From NCBI GenBank assembly GCA_016932995.1, contig JAFGBU010000010.1, positions 172,523 through 236,522 of the forward strand: DNA of 64,000 nt, in the 5' to 3' direction. The DNA is from Desulfovibrionaceae bacterium (GTDB taxonomy: Bacteria > Desulfobacterota > Desulfovibrionia > Desulfovibrionales > Desulfovibrionaceae). Below the pieces are notes generated by a model. The model was not told where the DNA came from. It saw nothing but the letters and a program-made list of their open reading frames with translations, and ran no database searches. Below are positions 11,245 to 20,045 of this stretch, in pieces (position 1 is the first letter of the stretch; each line of letters begins with the position of its first letter). Both the position numbers and the translations under genes were made by a program.

Positions 11245-11759
11245 CTCTCGCCCTTCTCCCTCTGCCTCTGCAGTTTCCTGACCTTCTTGTCGTAGATTCC
11301 GCGCTTGAGGCGGCTGGCGTGGTCCAGGATGAGCACCCCGTTTAGGTGGTCGACCTCGTGCTGGATGATGACCGCCTGATAGTCCAGGGCCTCGAACTCG
11401 ACCGGCGCACCGTCGCGGTCAAGGGCCCTGACCCTGATCCTGTGGCTGCGCCTGATGGCGCACTTGAAGTCGGGCACGCTCAGGCAGCCCTCCTCGGACT
11501 CGACCTCGCCCTCGCGCTCCATGATCTCCGGGTTGACGAGCACCATCAGGCCCTTGCGCTCCTTGGGGCCCGTGGGGTCCACGGTGATCAACCTGAGGCC
11601 CTTGCCCACCTGGGGCGCGGCCAGGCCCACTCCGTCGTCCTCGTACATGGTCTCGACCATGTCCGTGACGAGCTGCTGCATCTCGGGTCCGAACTCGCCT
11701 ATCGGCTCGGCCCTGAGCCTGAGCACCGGGTCCGGATATATGCTTACCGGAAGCTTCAT
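11241..11759 (-). CDS. def: Peptide deformylase
   Basis: Metalloenzyme that removes the N-formyl group from new proteins. All three family motifs are present in 172 residues: GVGLAAPQVG, EGCLSVP (Cys ligand) and QHEVDHLNGVL (HExxH ligands and catalytic Glu). The start at 11759 has AGGAG five bases upstream and lies 6 bases after the aspS stop; the gene overlaps fmt. The C-terminus has a short basic tail. Confidence 0.97.
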   Translation of the reverse strand: MKLPVSIYPDPVLRLRAEPIGEFGPEMQQLVTDMVETMYEDDGVGLAAPQVGKGLRLITVDPTGPKERKGLMVLVNPEIMEREGEVESEEGCLSVPDFKCAIRRSHRIRVRALDRDGAPVEFEALDYQAVIIQHEVDHLNGVLILDHASRLKRGIYDKKVRKLQRQREKGES

Positions 11760-11765
11760 CTTCTC

Positions 11766-13592
11766 CTATTGATCCTGTTTGATCTCCCTGAGCCGCAGGC
11801 CCAGCTCCCTGAGCTGCCTGGCCTCGACCCCGGCCGGGGCCTCGGTCAGCGGACAGGCCGCCTTCTGGGTCTTGGGAAAGGCGATCACGTCGCGGATCGA
11901 CCTGGCCCCGCTCAAGATCATGATAAGCCTGTCCAGGCCAAAGGCAATGCCCCCGTGGGGCGGGGCCCCGTACTTCAGGGCCTCGAGCATGAACCCGAAC
12001 TTGGCCTCGGCCTCGGCCTCGGCTATGCCCAGGGCCCTGAACATGGCCCGCTGGGCCTCGGCCGTGTGGATGCGGATGGAGCCCCCGCCGATCTCGTGGC
12101 CGTTGAGCACCAGGTCGTAGGACCGGGCCAGGGCCCCGGCCGGGTCCGTGTCCAGGACCTCCATCTGGCCGGGCTGGGCCGAGGTGAACGGGTGGTGCCG
12201 GGCCATCCAGCGCTTTTCCTCCTCGTCCCACTCGAGCAGGGGAAAGTCCGTGATCCAGAGCGGGGAAAAGGTCCCCTCGGGAACCAGGCCGAAGCGCTCG
12301 GCCAGCCTGACCCTCAGGTTGCCCAGGGCGGTGTTGACCACCTCTGGCGGGCCGGCCTGGAAAAATACGATGTCCCCGAGCGCAAGGCCCAGGCGCTCGG
12401 TCAGGCCGGCGCGCTCCTCAGCGGACAGAAACTTGGCTATGGGCGACTGCCACTCGGCCTCCTTGACCTTGATCCAGGCCAGGCCCTGGGCCCCGTAGAC
12501 CCGCACGAACTCGGTCAGGTCGTCGATCTCCTTGCGCGAGAGCACGGCCCCGGCCGGCACGCGCAGGGCCTTGACCAGCTCGGCCCGGGCAAAGAGCTTG
12601 AACTCCGAGCCGCGGACCAGGTCCGTGCACTCCTTGAGCGTAAGCCCGAAGCGCAGGTCGGGCTTGTCCAGGCCGAAGTCGCGCACGGCCTGGGCATAGG
12701 TCATGCGCGGAAAGGGCTCGACCAGGGACAGGCCCAGGGTGTCCTTAAACAGGGCCCGGACCAGGCCCTCGGCCAGGCCCATGACCAGCTCCTCGTCCAC
12801 GAAGCTCATCTCGATGTCTATCTGGGTGAACTCGGGCTGGCGGTCGGCGCGCAGGTCCTCGTCCCGGAAGCACTTGACGATCTGGTAGTAGCGGTCCAGG
12901 CCCGAGACCATGAGCAGCTGCTTGAACAGCTGGGGCGACTGGGGCAGGGCGTAGAACTCGCCCGGGTTCAGGCGGCTGGGCACCAGAAAGTCCCGCGCGC
13001 CCTCGGGCGTGGACCTGGTCAGGACCGGGGTCTCTATCTCCAGAAAGCCCTGGCCGTCCAGGTAGCGGCGCACGCTTCGGCAGGCCTTGTGGCGCAGGAC
13101 CAGGTTCCGGGCCAGCCTGGGCCTGCGCAGGTCCAGGTAGCGGTGCTTGAGCCTGAGCTGCTCCGAGGCGTCCACGCGGTCCTCGACAGGGAAGGGCGGG
13201 GTCTCGGACAGGTTGAGCAGCTTCCACTCGTCGACCACGACCTCGATCGCGCCCGTGGCCAGGTTGGGGTTGACCATGCCCTCGGGCCGCTCGCGGACCT
13301 GGCCCTTGATCGCGATCACGTACTCGACGCGCAGGGCGTGGGCCCGCTCGTGGGCCTCGGCGTTGCGCTCCGGGCTGAAGACCACCTGGGTCAGGCCGCA
13401 GCGGTCGCGCAGGTCGATGAAGATGAGCCCGCCGTGGTCGCGCCGGAACTGGACCCAGCCCATGAGGCAGACCCGCGCGCCCAGATCCGACAGGGACAGC
13501 CCGGAGCAGTCGTGGCTGCGCCTCCAGCCGCCCAGGTCGTCTATGGTCCGGTACTCGTCGTATGTTCTCTCTTCGGGTTTTGTGTCCGACAT
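11766..13592 (-). CDS. aspS: Aspartyl-tRNA synthetase (bacterial type)
   Basis: Charges tRNA-Asp (or tRNA-Asx if non-discriminating). The 608-residue length is that of the bacterial type with an N-terminal OB-fold anticodon domain ([24 protein letters not shown]), a class II catalytic core (motif 2 [23 protein letters not shown] broken across lines, motif 3 [13 protein letters not shown]) and the inserted GAD domain in the middle. It follows hisS by 53 bases and precedes def by 6. The hisS-aspS pair is common in bacteria. Whether it is discriminating cannot be settled here, since gatCAB is not in the window. Confidence 0.97.
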   Translation of the reverse strand: MSDTKPEERTYDEYRTIDDLGGWRRSHDCSGLSLSDLGARVCLMGWVQFRRDHGGLIFIDLRDRCGLTQVVFSPERNAEAHERAHALRVEYVIAIKGQVRERPEGMVNPNLATGAIEVVVDEWKLLNLSETPPFPVEDRVDASEQLRLKHRYLDLRRPRLARNLVLRHKACRSVRRYLDGQGFLEIETPVLTRSTPEGARDFLVPSRLNPGEFYALPQSPQLFKQLLMVSGLDRYYQIVKCFRDEDLRADRQPEFTQIDIEMSFVDEELVMGLAEGLVRALFKDTLGLSLVEPFPRMTYAQAVRDFGLDKPDLRFGLTLKECTDLVRGSEFKLFARAELVKALRVPAGAVLSRKEIDDLTEFVRVYGAQGLAWIKVKEAEWQSPIAKFLSAEERAGLTERLGLALGDIVFFQAGPPEVVNTALGNLRVRLAERFGLVPEGTFSPLWITDFPLLEWDEEEKRWMARHHPFTSAQPGQMEVLDTDPAGALARSYDLVLNGHEIGGGSIRIHTAEAQRAMFRALGIAEAEAEAKFGFMLEALKYGAPPHGGIAFGLDRLIMILSGARSIRDVIAFPKTQKAACPLTEAPAGVEARQLRELGLRLREIKQDQ

Positions 13593-13645
13593 TCAAGCCT
13601 TCCGTATGCTGGTTCGTTGTTTCAAGGCCCGCGGCGCGGGGCCTG

Positions 13646-14920
13646 CTAGCGGCCCGGGCCGCTCGGCGAGGGAAAAAACCTGTCCAGCTTGTCCAAGAGC
13701 GTCTCCCGGCCCACGGACTCCTGGCCGTGGCCGGTCATGTCCTTGACCAGCACGGTCCCGGCCTCGAACTCCTCAAGGCCGATTATCAGGCAGGTCCGGG
13801 CCCGGTTCTTGTTGGCCTGGCGCAGCCTGCTCTTGAGGCTGGCCGCGCCGTAGCCGAGCTCGCCGCCCAGGCCGCGCTCCCTGAGCCGCTGGGCCAGAAG
13901 CGCGGCCTGGGCCTCGGCCCGATTGTCCAGGACCGCCAGATAGAAGTCCGGCTCCGGGTCCAAGACCGGGTCAAGGAGCATGGCCAGGCGGTCCATTCCG
14001 CAGGCAAAGCCGATCCCGGGCACGTCCGGGCCGCCCAGGGCGGCGACCAGCCCGTCGTAGCGGCCCCCGCCGGCCACGGCCGACTGGGCCCCGATCTCGC
14101 CCGAGCAGACCTCGAACGTGGTCCGCTGGTAGTAGTCCAGGCCGCGGACCAGCCGCGAATTCAGGGAGTGCTTGAGCCCGGCCGCGGAGATCATCTCCAG
14201 GACGGCCTCGAAATGCCTCCGGCACCCGGCGCAGACATGGCTGCTCACGGCCGGGGCGTCCTTGACCAGGTCCCTGCACCCGGGCACCTTGCAGTCCAGG
14301 ACCCGCAGGGGATTGGTCTTAACCCGGCGGCGGCAGTCCTCGCACAGGGCGTTGACATCCAGGGACCCGAAGAACCCGGTCAGGGCCTCGCGGTACGCGG
14401 GCCGGCACTCGGCGCAGCCCAGGGTGTTGAGCTCGAAGCTCAGGTCGTCCAGGCCCAGGGAGCCCAGAAAGGCCGCGAGCATGAGCAGTGTCTCGGCGTC
14501 GGCCTGGGGCTCGGCCGCGCCGAAGGTCTCGGCGTTTATCTGGTGGAACTGGCGCTGGCGGCCCATCTGGGGCCGCTCGTAGCGGAACATGGGCCCGAAG
14601 GTGTAGTAGCGGCTGACCCGGCCGGGCTGGTGCAGCCCGGAGTCCACAAAGGCCCGGACCACCCCGGCCGTGGCCTCGGGCCGCAGGGTCATGGACCGGC
14701 CCCTGCGGTCCGGGAAGCTGAACATCTCCTTGCCGACTACGTCGGTGTCCTCTCCGATGGACCTGGCGAACAGCTCGGTCCTCTCCAGGACCGGCACGCG
14801 CAGCTCGCCGAACCCGTAGCGGCCGAAGACCTCCCGGGCCCGCTGCTCCATGAGCGCGTACTTTGCGCTCTGCTCGGGAAAGAGGTCGTTGAAGCCCTTT
14901 ATCTTCTGTATCCTGGCCAT
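13646..14920 (-). CDS. hisS: Histidyl-tRNA synthetase
   Basis: Class II synthetase that charges tRNA-His, 424 residues. Motif 2 is in GPMFRYERPQMGRQRQFHQ, the histidine-specific motif is RLVRGLDYYQRTTFE, and motif 3 is GIGFACGMDRLAMLL. The insertion domain carries an unusual set of paired cysteines: GCAEC, LCEDC, DCKVPGC and VCAGC, within about residues 173-232. These could bind zinc or reflect a structural insertion known in part of the family. The start is the ATG at 14920. The 114-base gap upstream is moderately AT-rich and may carry the operon promoter. Confidence 0.96.
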   Translation of the reverse strand: MARIQKIKGFNDLFPEQSAKYALMEQRAREVFGRYGFGELRVPVLERTELFARSIGEDTDVVGKEMFSFPDRRGRSMTLRPEATAGVVRAFVDSGLHQPGRVSRYYTFGPMFRYERPQMGRQRQFHQINAETFGAAEPQADAETLLMLAAFLGSLGLDDLSFELNTLGCAECRPAYREALTGFFGSLDVNALCEDCRRRVKTNPLRVLDCKVPGCRDLVKDAPAVSSHVCAGCRRHFEAVLEMISAAGLKHSLNSRLVRGLDYYQRTTFEVCSGEIGAQSAVAGGGRYDGLVAALGGPDVPGIGFACGMDRLAMLLDPVLDPEPDFYLAVLDNRAEAQAALLAQRLRERGLGGELGYGAASLKSRLRQANKNRARTCLIIGLEEFEAGTVLVKDMTGHGQESVGRETLLDKLDRFFPSPSGPGR

Positions 14921-15034
14921 GGCCGACCGTCCAAAATGTTTGCTTGTCCTTGGAAACGATTCTGGTTAGACCATAGCCCGCTGGTTGTCAAAACAGGGCC
15001 CGGGCAAGGGCTTAAAAGGGGCGGTGTCAGGGGC

Positions 15035-15775
15035 CTAGCAGCCCGGGCCGGGCTCGGTCTTCCAGGCCATCAGCGGGGTCAGGGGCCTTTCGCGCTCGAA
15101 GTCCACGCGCATGGCCGTGAACGCGCCCACGCAGGCCGGGTAGATGATCCCGTTGAGGTACCTCCAGGGCAGGGTCGGCCGCCAGGTGGCCATGGGCCCG
15201 GGCAGGACCGAACGGGTCGGGCCGGGCTTGCAGCCCGTGGCCGCAAGGACCAGGGAGCGCATCTCCGGCCAGGTGAACCACCTGGCCCGGCGCAGGGTGC
15301 CGGCCGCGGTCCTGGGCGTGGGGCCGCTCGGCCGGCCGTGGGTCAGGTAGTACACGGACCAGCGGTTCAGAAACCCGATCAGCACGCCCCTGGAGGCCAC
15401 CCGGGCCGCCTCCCTGAGCACCGCGGCCGGGTCCCTGCAGAACTCGAGCACGTTCCAGAGCACCGCATAGTCAAAGGCCCGGTCGTCAAAGGAGGTGTGG
15501 TCGCCCGCGCCCAGGTGGATGTCCGCCCTGTTGCCCAGCCTGGCCCTGGCCGCGCCGAGCATCTCCCGGGACTGCTCCAGGCCGCTGACCTCAAAGCCCA
15601 TCTCCCAGAGGGCCTCCAGGAAGATTCCCGTGCCGCAGCCGATCTCCAGGAGCCTGCGGCCGCGCCTGGGCCAGGCCGCTATGAGCGCATGCAGAAGCCT
15701 CTTCTCGATCTCCAGGGCGAACCGGCCCGGGCCGGTCTCGAACCACTGCTCATAGTGCTTGGCGTCCCAGGTCAA
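15035..15775 (-). CDS. Class I SAM-dependent methyltransferase, substrate unknown
   Basis: 246 residues with the glycine-rich SAM motif RLLEIGCGTGIFLEALWEMG at about residues 40-59, followed by VSGLEQSREMLGAARARL and the Asp-rich post-motif FDDRAFDYAVLWNVLEF. This is a standard UbiE/Methyltransf_11 fold. The C-terminal third is proline-rich and has no recognisable substrate domain. The start is a TTG at 15775 with GGGGGAG upstream. The gene stands alone between hisS and the divergent M16 protease, so context gives no substrate. Confidence 0.8.
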   Translation of the reverse strand: MTWDAKHYEQWFETGPGRFALEIEKRLLHALIAAWPRRGRRLLEIGCGTGIFLEALWEMGFEVSGLEQSREMLGAARARLGNRADIHLGAGDHTSFDDRAFDYAVLWNVLEFCRDPAAVLREAARVASRGVLIGFLNRWSVYYLTHGRPSGPTPRTAAGTLRRARWFTWPEMRSLVLAATGCKPGPTRSVLPGPMATWRPTLPWRYLNGIIYPACVGAFTAMRVDFERERPLTPLMAWKTEPGPGC

Positions 15776-15933
15776 ATCTCCCCCTTCGGCGCGCGCGGGT
15801 CCGGATTCTCAAGGCAAGCTTATAGATTTAATTGGGACCGCCGCGCGCGTCAAGGAACCCGGACCGGTCCCCGGGGCTTTGAAGCCCGGGGGATATGATG
15901 TATGCCTTGGCGAGCCAAACCATTGGAGGAAAC

Positions 15934-18846
15934 ATGGCCCTTGTCCACGGGTTCGCCAGGCTTTTCAGCCGACGCGTCGAGGAGACCGCCACCCTGGCCG
16001 AGGTCTGGGAGCACGCGGCCACGGGCGCGCGGCTGCTGTCTTTGATCAACGACGACGAGAACAAGGTCTTCGGGATCAGCTTCCGCACCCCGCCCGGGGA
16101 CTCCACGGGCGTGGCCCACATCCTGGAGCACTCGGTGCTCTGCGGCTCGCGCCGCTACCCGGTCAAGGAGCCCTTCGTGGAGCTGCTCAGGGGCTCCCTG
16201 CAGACCTTTCTCAACGCCCTGACCTTTCCGGACAAGACCTGCTACCCGGTGGCCAGCGCCAACCACCAGGACTTCGAGAACCTGGTCGAGGTCTACCTGG
16301 ACGCGGTCCTGCACCCCCTGCTCGCGGAGAACACCTTCCGCCAGGAGGGCTGGCACTACGCCCCAAGGGACCAAGGGGACCAGTTGAGCTTCATGGGCGT
16401 GGTGTTCAACGAGATGAAGGGCGCCTACTCCTCGCCGGACAACCTGCTCTACGAGTGCTCGCAGCACTCGCTGTTCCCGGACACGACCTACGGCCTGGAC
16501 TCGGGCGGCGACCCGGAGCGCATCCCGGACCTGGGCTACGGGCAGTTCCTGGACTTCCACCGCAAAAACTACCACCCGTCCAACAGCTACGCATTTTTCT
16601 ACGGCGACTTCGACCCGGACCGGCGGCTCGAGATCCTGGACGCGTATTTCCGCGGGTTTACGCGCACCGAGCCCAAGACCGAGGTGCCCCTTCAGCGGCC
16701 GTTCAAGGCCCCGGCCAGACTGGTCAGGGGCTACGCGGTGTCCGAGGGCCCGGACCAGGCCAAGGCCATGTTCACGGTCAACTTCTGCCTGCCGGAAAAC
16801 GGCGAGCCCGAGACCTGCCTGGCCCTCAACATGCTCGCCCACATCCTCATCGGCCTGCCCTCGTCCCCGCTGCGAAAGGCGCTCATGGACTCGGGCCTGG
16901 GCGAGGATTTGGCCGGGGTCGGGCTGGAGGCGGACATCCGGCAGATGTACTTCTCGGTCGGGCTCAAGGGCGTGGGGCCCAAGGACCTGGACGCGGCCGA
17001 GGCCCTCATCTTCTCGACCCTCGCGGACCTGGCCGGACAAGGCGTGGACAAGAGCGACATCGAGGCGGCCGTGAACAGCGTGGAGTTCGAGCTGCGCGAG
17101 AACAACACCGGGTCCTACCCGCGCGGCCTGTCCCTGATGTTCAGGGCGCTCGGCGCCTGGCTCTACGGCCGCGACCCGGTGGCCGTCCTGGCCTTCGAGG
17201 CCCCGATCTCGGCCATCAGGGCCCGGCTGGCCGCGGGCGAACCCCTGTTCGAGGACCTTTTGCGCCGCCACTTCCTGGACAACCCGCACCGCAGCACCGT
17301 GATCCTGACCCCGGACCCGGACCTGGAGGCCGGCCGCAGCCAAAGGGAGTCCGAGCGCCTGGCCGAGGCCGGCGCGGCCATGGGCCCCCAGGGCCTGAAT
17401 GAGGTCCGGGACCTGGCCCTGGACCTGACCAGGCTCCAGGCCGAGCCCGACGACCCCGAGGCCCTGGCGGCCATCCCCAGGCTGGGCCTCGGCGACCTCA
17501 GGGCCCAGGAGACCGATATCCCGGTCGAGGTCCTGGCCGGGCCCTGCCCGGCCCTGGTCCACGACCTGAAGACCAACGGCCTGGTCTACCTGGACCTGGG
17601 CCTGGACCTGGGCCCGGTCCCGGACCGGCTCCTGCCCCTGGTCCCGGTCTTCGGCCGGGCCCTTGTGGAGATGGGCACCGAGCTCACGGACTTTGTCGGC
17701 CTGTCCCGGCGCATCGCGGCCAAGACCGGGGGCGTCGAGCCCCAGACCTTTGTCACCCCGGTCCGGAACGAGCCCGGCCGGGCCGCGTCCGGCCGTGCCG
17801 CGGCCAGGCTGTTTCTGCGCGGCAAGGCCACCGCGGCCAGGCTCCCCGAGCTCGCGGACATCCTCGGCGAGGTCCTCTCAAGGCCCAGGCTGGACAACCG
17901 GGAGCGGCTGCGCCAGATCGTGCTCGAGGCCAAGGCCAGGTTCGAACAGCGGCTGATCCCGGCCGGGCACGCGGTGGTCGCCTCCAGGCTCAGGGCCAGG
18001 ATGGGCGAGGCCCAGGCCATGAACGAGCGCATGCACGGCCTGAGCGCCCTGTTCAGCCTCAGGGACCTGGCCGGCCGCGTGGACCGGGACTTCGGCTCGG
18101 TGCAGGCCGATCTAGAGGAGCTGCGCGGCCTGCTCCTGACCGGGCCCAACCTGCTGGTCAACGCCACCCTGGAGGCCAAGGACCTGCCCGCCCTGGAAAA
18201 GGAGCTCCTGGGCCTGGCCGAGCGCCTGCCCCAAGGGGCCCCGGCCCCGGCCCCGAGAGGACCCCTGGACCTGCCCGAGCGCGAGGGCCTGAGCATCCCG
18301 GCCCAGGTCAACTACGTGGGCAAGGGCGTCCGGGCGTCCGGGCCGGAGTTCGGGGGCGCGGCCCTGGCGGTCTGCAAGCACCTGCGCACCGGGTATCTCT
18401 GGGAAAGGGTCCGGGTCCAGGGCGGGGCCTACGGGGCCATGTGCCTCATGGACCGGCTGGACAACAGCCTGTGCCTGGTCTCCTACCGCGACCCGCACCT
18501 GGGCAGGACGGTCAAGGCCTTTGACGGGCTGGCCGGGTTCCTGCGCAACCTGGACATTTGCCGCGACGAGCTGGAAAAGAGCGTCATCGGCGCGCTGGGC
18601 GAGATCGACGCCTACCTGCTGCCCGACGCCAAGGGCTTCGAGTCCATGGCCAGGCTCCTGAGCGGCCAGGACCTGGCCTACAGGCAGACCCTCCGGGACC
18701 AGGTCCTCTCGACCCGGCCCGGGGACTTCCGGGTTTTTGCCGAGGCCGCGCAGGAGCTCGCCTTGCGGGGCGCGCTGGTGGTCATGGGCGCGGCCGAGGC
18801 CCTGGCCGGGTCCGGCCTGGACCTCGGCCTGACCAGGGCCCTGTAG
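15934..18846 (+). CDS. M16C-family zinc metalloprotease (presequence protease PreP-like)
   Basis: Large (970-residue) inverzincin-type peptidase that degrades peptides inside a closed two-halved chamber. The zinc site is the inverted motif HILEH (His62, Glu65, His66) with the distal ligand in FNEMKGAYS (Glu160). The second half carries the conserved Arg-Tyr pair in a GGAYGAM context near residues 830-836, and the length is that of the PreP/Cym1 group. The start is the ATG at 15934 after a strong GGAGGA; an in-frame ATG at 15895 lacks this. No signal peptide is evident, so it probably works in the cytoplasm on small peptides. It is followed after 9 bases by a radical SAM gene. Confidence 0.92.
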   Translation: MALVHGFARLFSRRVEETATLAEVWEHAATGARLLSLINDDENKVFGISFRTPPGDSTGVAHILEHSVLCGSRRYPVKEPFVELLRGSLQTFLNALTFPDKTCYPVASANHQDFENLVEVYLDAVLHPLLAENTFRQEGWHYAPRDQGDQLSFMGVVFNEMKGAYSSPDNLLYECSQHSLFPDTTYGLDSGGDPERIPDLGYGQFLDFHRKNYHPSNSYAFFYGDFDPDRRLEILDAYFRGFTRTEPKTEVPLQRPFKAPARLVRGYAVSEGPDQAKAMFTVNFCLPENGEPETCLALNMLAHILIGLPSSPLRKALMDSGLGEDLAGVGLEADIRQMYFSVGLKGVGPKDLDAAEALIFSTLADLAGQGVDKSDIEAAVNSVEFELRENNTGSYPRGLSLMFRALGAWLYGRDPVAVLAFEAPISAIRARLAAGEPLFEDLLRRHFLDNPHRSTVILTPDPDLEAGRSQRESERLAEAGAAMGPQGLNEVRDLALDLTRLQAEPDDPEALAAIPRLGLGDLRAQETDIPVEVLAGPCPALVHDLKTNGLVYLDLGLDLGPVPDRLLPLVPVFGRALVEMGTELTDFVGLSRRIAAKTGGVEPQTFVTPVRNEPGRAASGRAAARLFLRGKATAARLPELADILGEVLSRPRLDNRERLRQIVLEAKARFEQRLIPAGHAVVASRLRARMGEAQAMNERMHGLSALFSLRDLAGRVDRDFGSVQADLEELRGLLLTGPNLLVNATLEAKDLPALEKELLGLAERLPQGAPAPAPRGPLDLPEREGLSIPAQVNYVGKGVRASGPEFGGAALAVCKHLRTGYLWERVRVQGGAYGAMCLMDRLDNSLCLVSYRDPHLGRTVKAFDGLAGFLRNLDICRDELEKSVIGALGEIDAYLLPDAKGFESMARLLSGQDLAYRQTLRDQVLSTRPGDFRVFAEAAQELALRGALVVMGAAEALAGSGLDLGLTRAL

Positions 18847-18855
18847 GGGAGGGAC

Positions 18856-19800
18856 ATGAACCCTTCGTACCTGGACCTGGGCCGCGAAGGGCTGAAGGCC
18901 CGGGCCCGGGCCGCGGTCCAGGGTCTTGAGTCCTGCGCCATGTGCCCCAGGGCCTGCGGCGCGGACCGGCTGGCCGACGAGCGCGGCTTCTGCGGGATCG
19001 GCCGGCGGGCCGTGGTCGCGAGCTACAACCTGCACTTCGGCGAGGAGGCCCCCCTGGTCGGCCAAGGCGGGTCCGGGACCATATTCTTCGCCGGCTGCAA
19101 CCTGGGCTGCGTGTTCTGCCAGAACTACGAGATCAGCCACGACCCCGAGGCCGGGGCCCAGGCCGGGCCCGAGGAGCTGGCCGGGGTCATGCTCGAGCTC
19201 CAGTCCCGGGGCGCGGAGAACATCAACCTGGTCACGCCCTCGCACGTGGCCGCCCAGGTCCTGGAGGCCCTGGTCCTGGCCGCGGACAACGGCCTGCGCC
19301 TGCCCCTGGTGTACAACACCAGCGCCTACGACGGCCTGAAGACCCTGCGCCTCATGGACCGGGTCGCGGACATCTACATGCCCGACGCCAAGATGTGGGA
19401 CCCCAAGGCGGCCGAGACCTACCTGGGCGCCGCAAACTACCCCGAGGCGGCCCGGACGGCCATCCGAGAGATGCACCGCCAGGTCGGGGACCTGGTCCTG
19501 GACGGCCGCGGGGTGGCCGTGACCGGCCTTCTGGTCAGACACCTGGTCATGCCCGGGGGCCTGGCCGGGACCGGGCAGTGGATGGAGTTTCTGGCCACCG
19601 AGATATCCAGGAACAGCTACCTGAACATCATGGACCAGTACCGGCCCTGCGGCCTGGCCCGCGAGCACCCGGCCATCGACCGGTCCATCACCCCGGCCGA
19701 GTACGCCGCGGCCCTTGACCAGGCCAGGGCCCGGGGCCTTGCGCGCCTGGACGACAGGTCCGAGCGCCTGGTCTTCCGGCTGTGGAAGAATTTACATTAA
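18856..19800 (+). CDS. Radical SAM protein, PflX / pyruvate formate-lyase activase-like
   Basis: 314 residues with the radical SAM cluster motif AGCNLGCVFCQNYEIS (CxxxCxxC) at about residues 79-94. An N-terminal cysteine set (SCAMCPRACGADRL, GFCGIG) precedes it and probably holds a second metal site. This pattern matches COG1313, proteins related to PFL-activating enzymes whose substrates are not established. It lies 9 bases after the M16C protease with a GGAGGG-like site before its ATG, so the two are likely co-transcribed. No glycyl-radical enzyme is nearby. Confidence 0.87.
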   Translation: MNPSYLDLGREGLKARARAAVQGLESCAMCPRACGADRLADERGFCGIGRRAVVASYNLHFGEEAPLVGQGGSGTIFFAGCNLGCVFCQNYEISHDPEAGAQAGPEELAGVMLELQSRGAENINLVTPSHVAAQVLEALVLAADNGLRLPLVYNTSAYDGLKTLRLMDRVADIYMPDAKMWDPKAAETYLGAANYPEAARTAIREMHRQVGDLVLDGRGVAVTGLLVRHLVMPGGLAGTGQWMEFLATEISRNSYLNIMDQYRPCGLAREHPAIDRSITPAEYAAALDQARARGLARLDDRSERLVFRLWKNLH

Positions 19801-19836
19801 AGCAAAAAAATCCTGCCCCGGACCACAAACAGGCTG

Positions 19837-19863
19837 TTTTTTGACAAAATTGTTTTCAAAAAA
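19837..19863. repeat. AT-rich inverted repeat upstream of glnA
   Basis: TTTTTTGA and TCAAAAAA form an 8-bp inverted repeat with an 11-base spacer within the 245-base AT-rich gap between the radical SAM gene and glnA. It could serve as a weak terminator for the upstream pair or as a binding site in the glnA control region. The gap is strikingly AT-rich next to the GC-rich coding DNA. Confidence 0.3.
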
Positions 19864-19972
19864 GAATCTTTTTCGGTCTTTTTTGCTTTTTGTGTAAAAA
19901 TCCTCGGCCTGTTCTTTTGTCCCGGACCGGCCGTTTCCGTGCAACAAGTTGAAATATTTGGTTTTGCGCGCT

Positions 19973-19990
19973 TTGGCATCGGTCTTGTTT
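19973..19990 (+). promoter_or_regulatory. Candidate sigma-54 promoter of glnA
   Basis: TTGGCAT followed by CGGTCTTGTTT gives the -24 GG at 19975-19976 and the -12 position G at 19987 with the correct 10-base spacing (consensus TGGCAC-N5-TTGC; here TTGT in place of TTGC). Transcription would start about 45 bases before the glnA ATG. Glutamine synthetase genes are often sigma-54 dependent, and a sigma-54 activator is encoded at 53357-54730, although there is no evidence that it acts here. Confidence 0.4.
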
Positions 19991-20045
19991 ACTGTTCCGG
20001 GCCGGGCCTGCGGGCCGCGGGACAACGAAAAAACGGAGGGCGATT

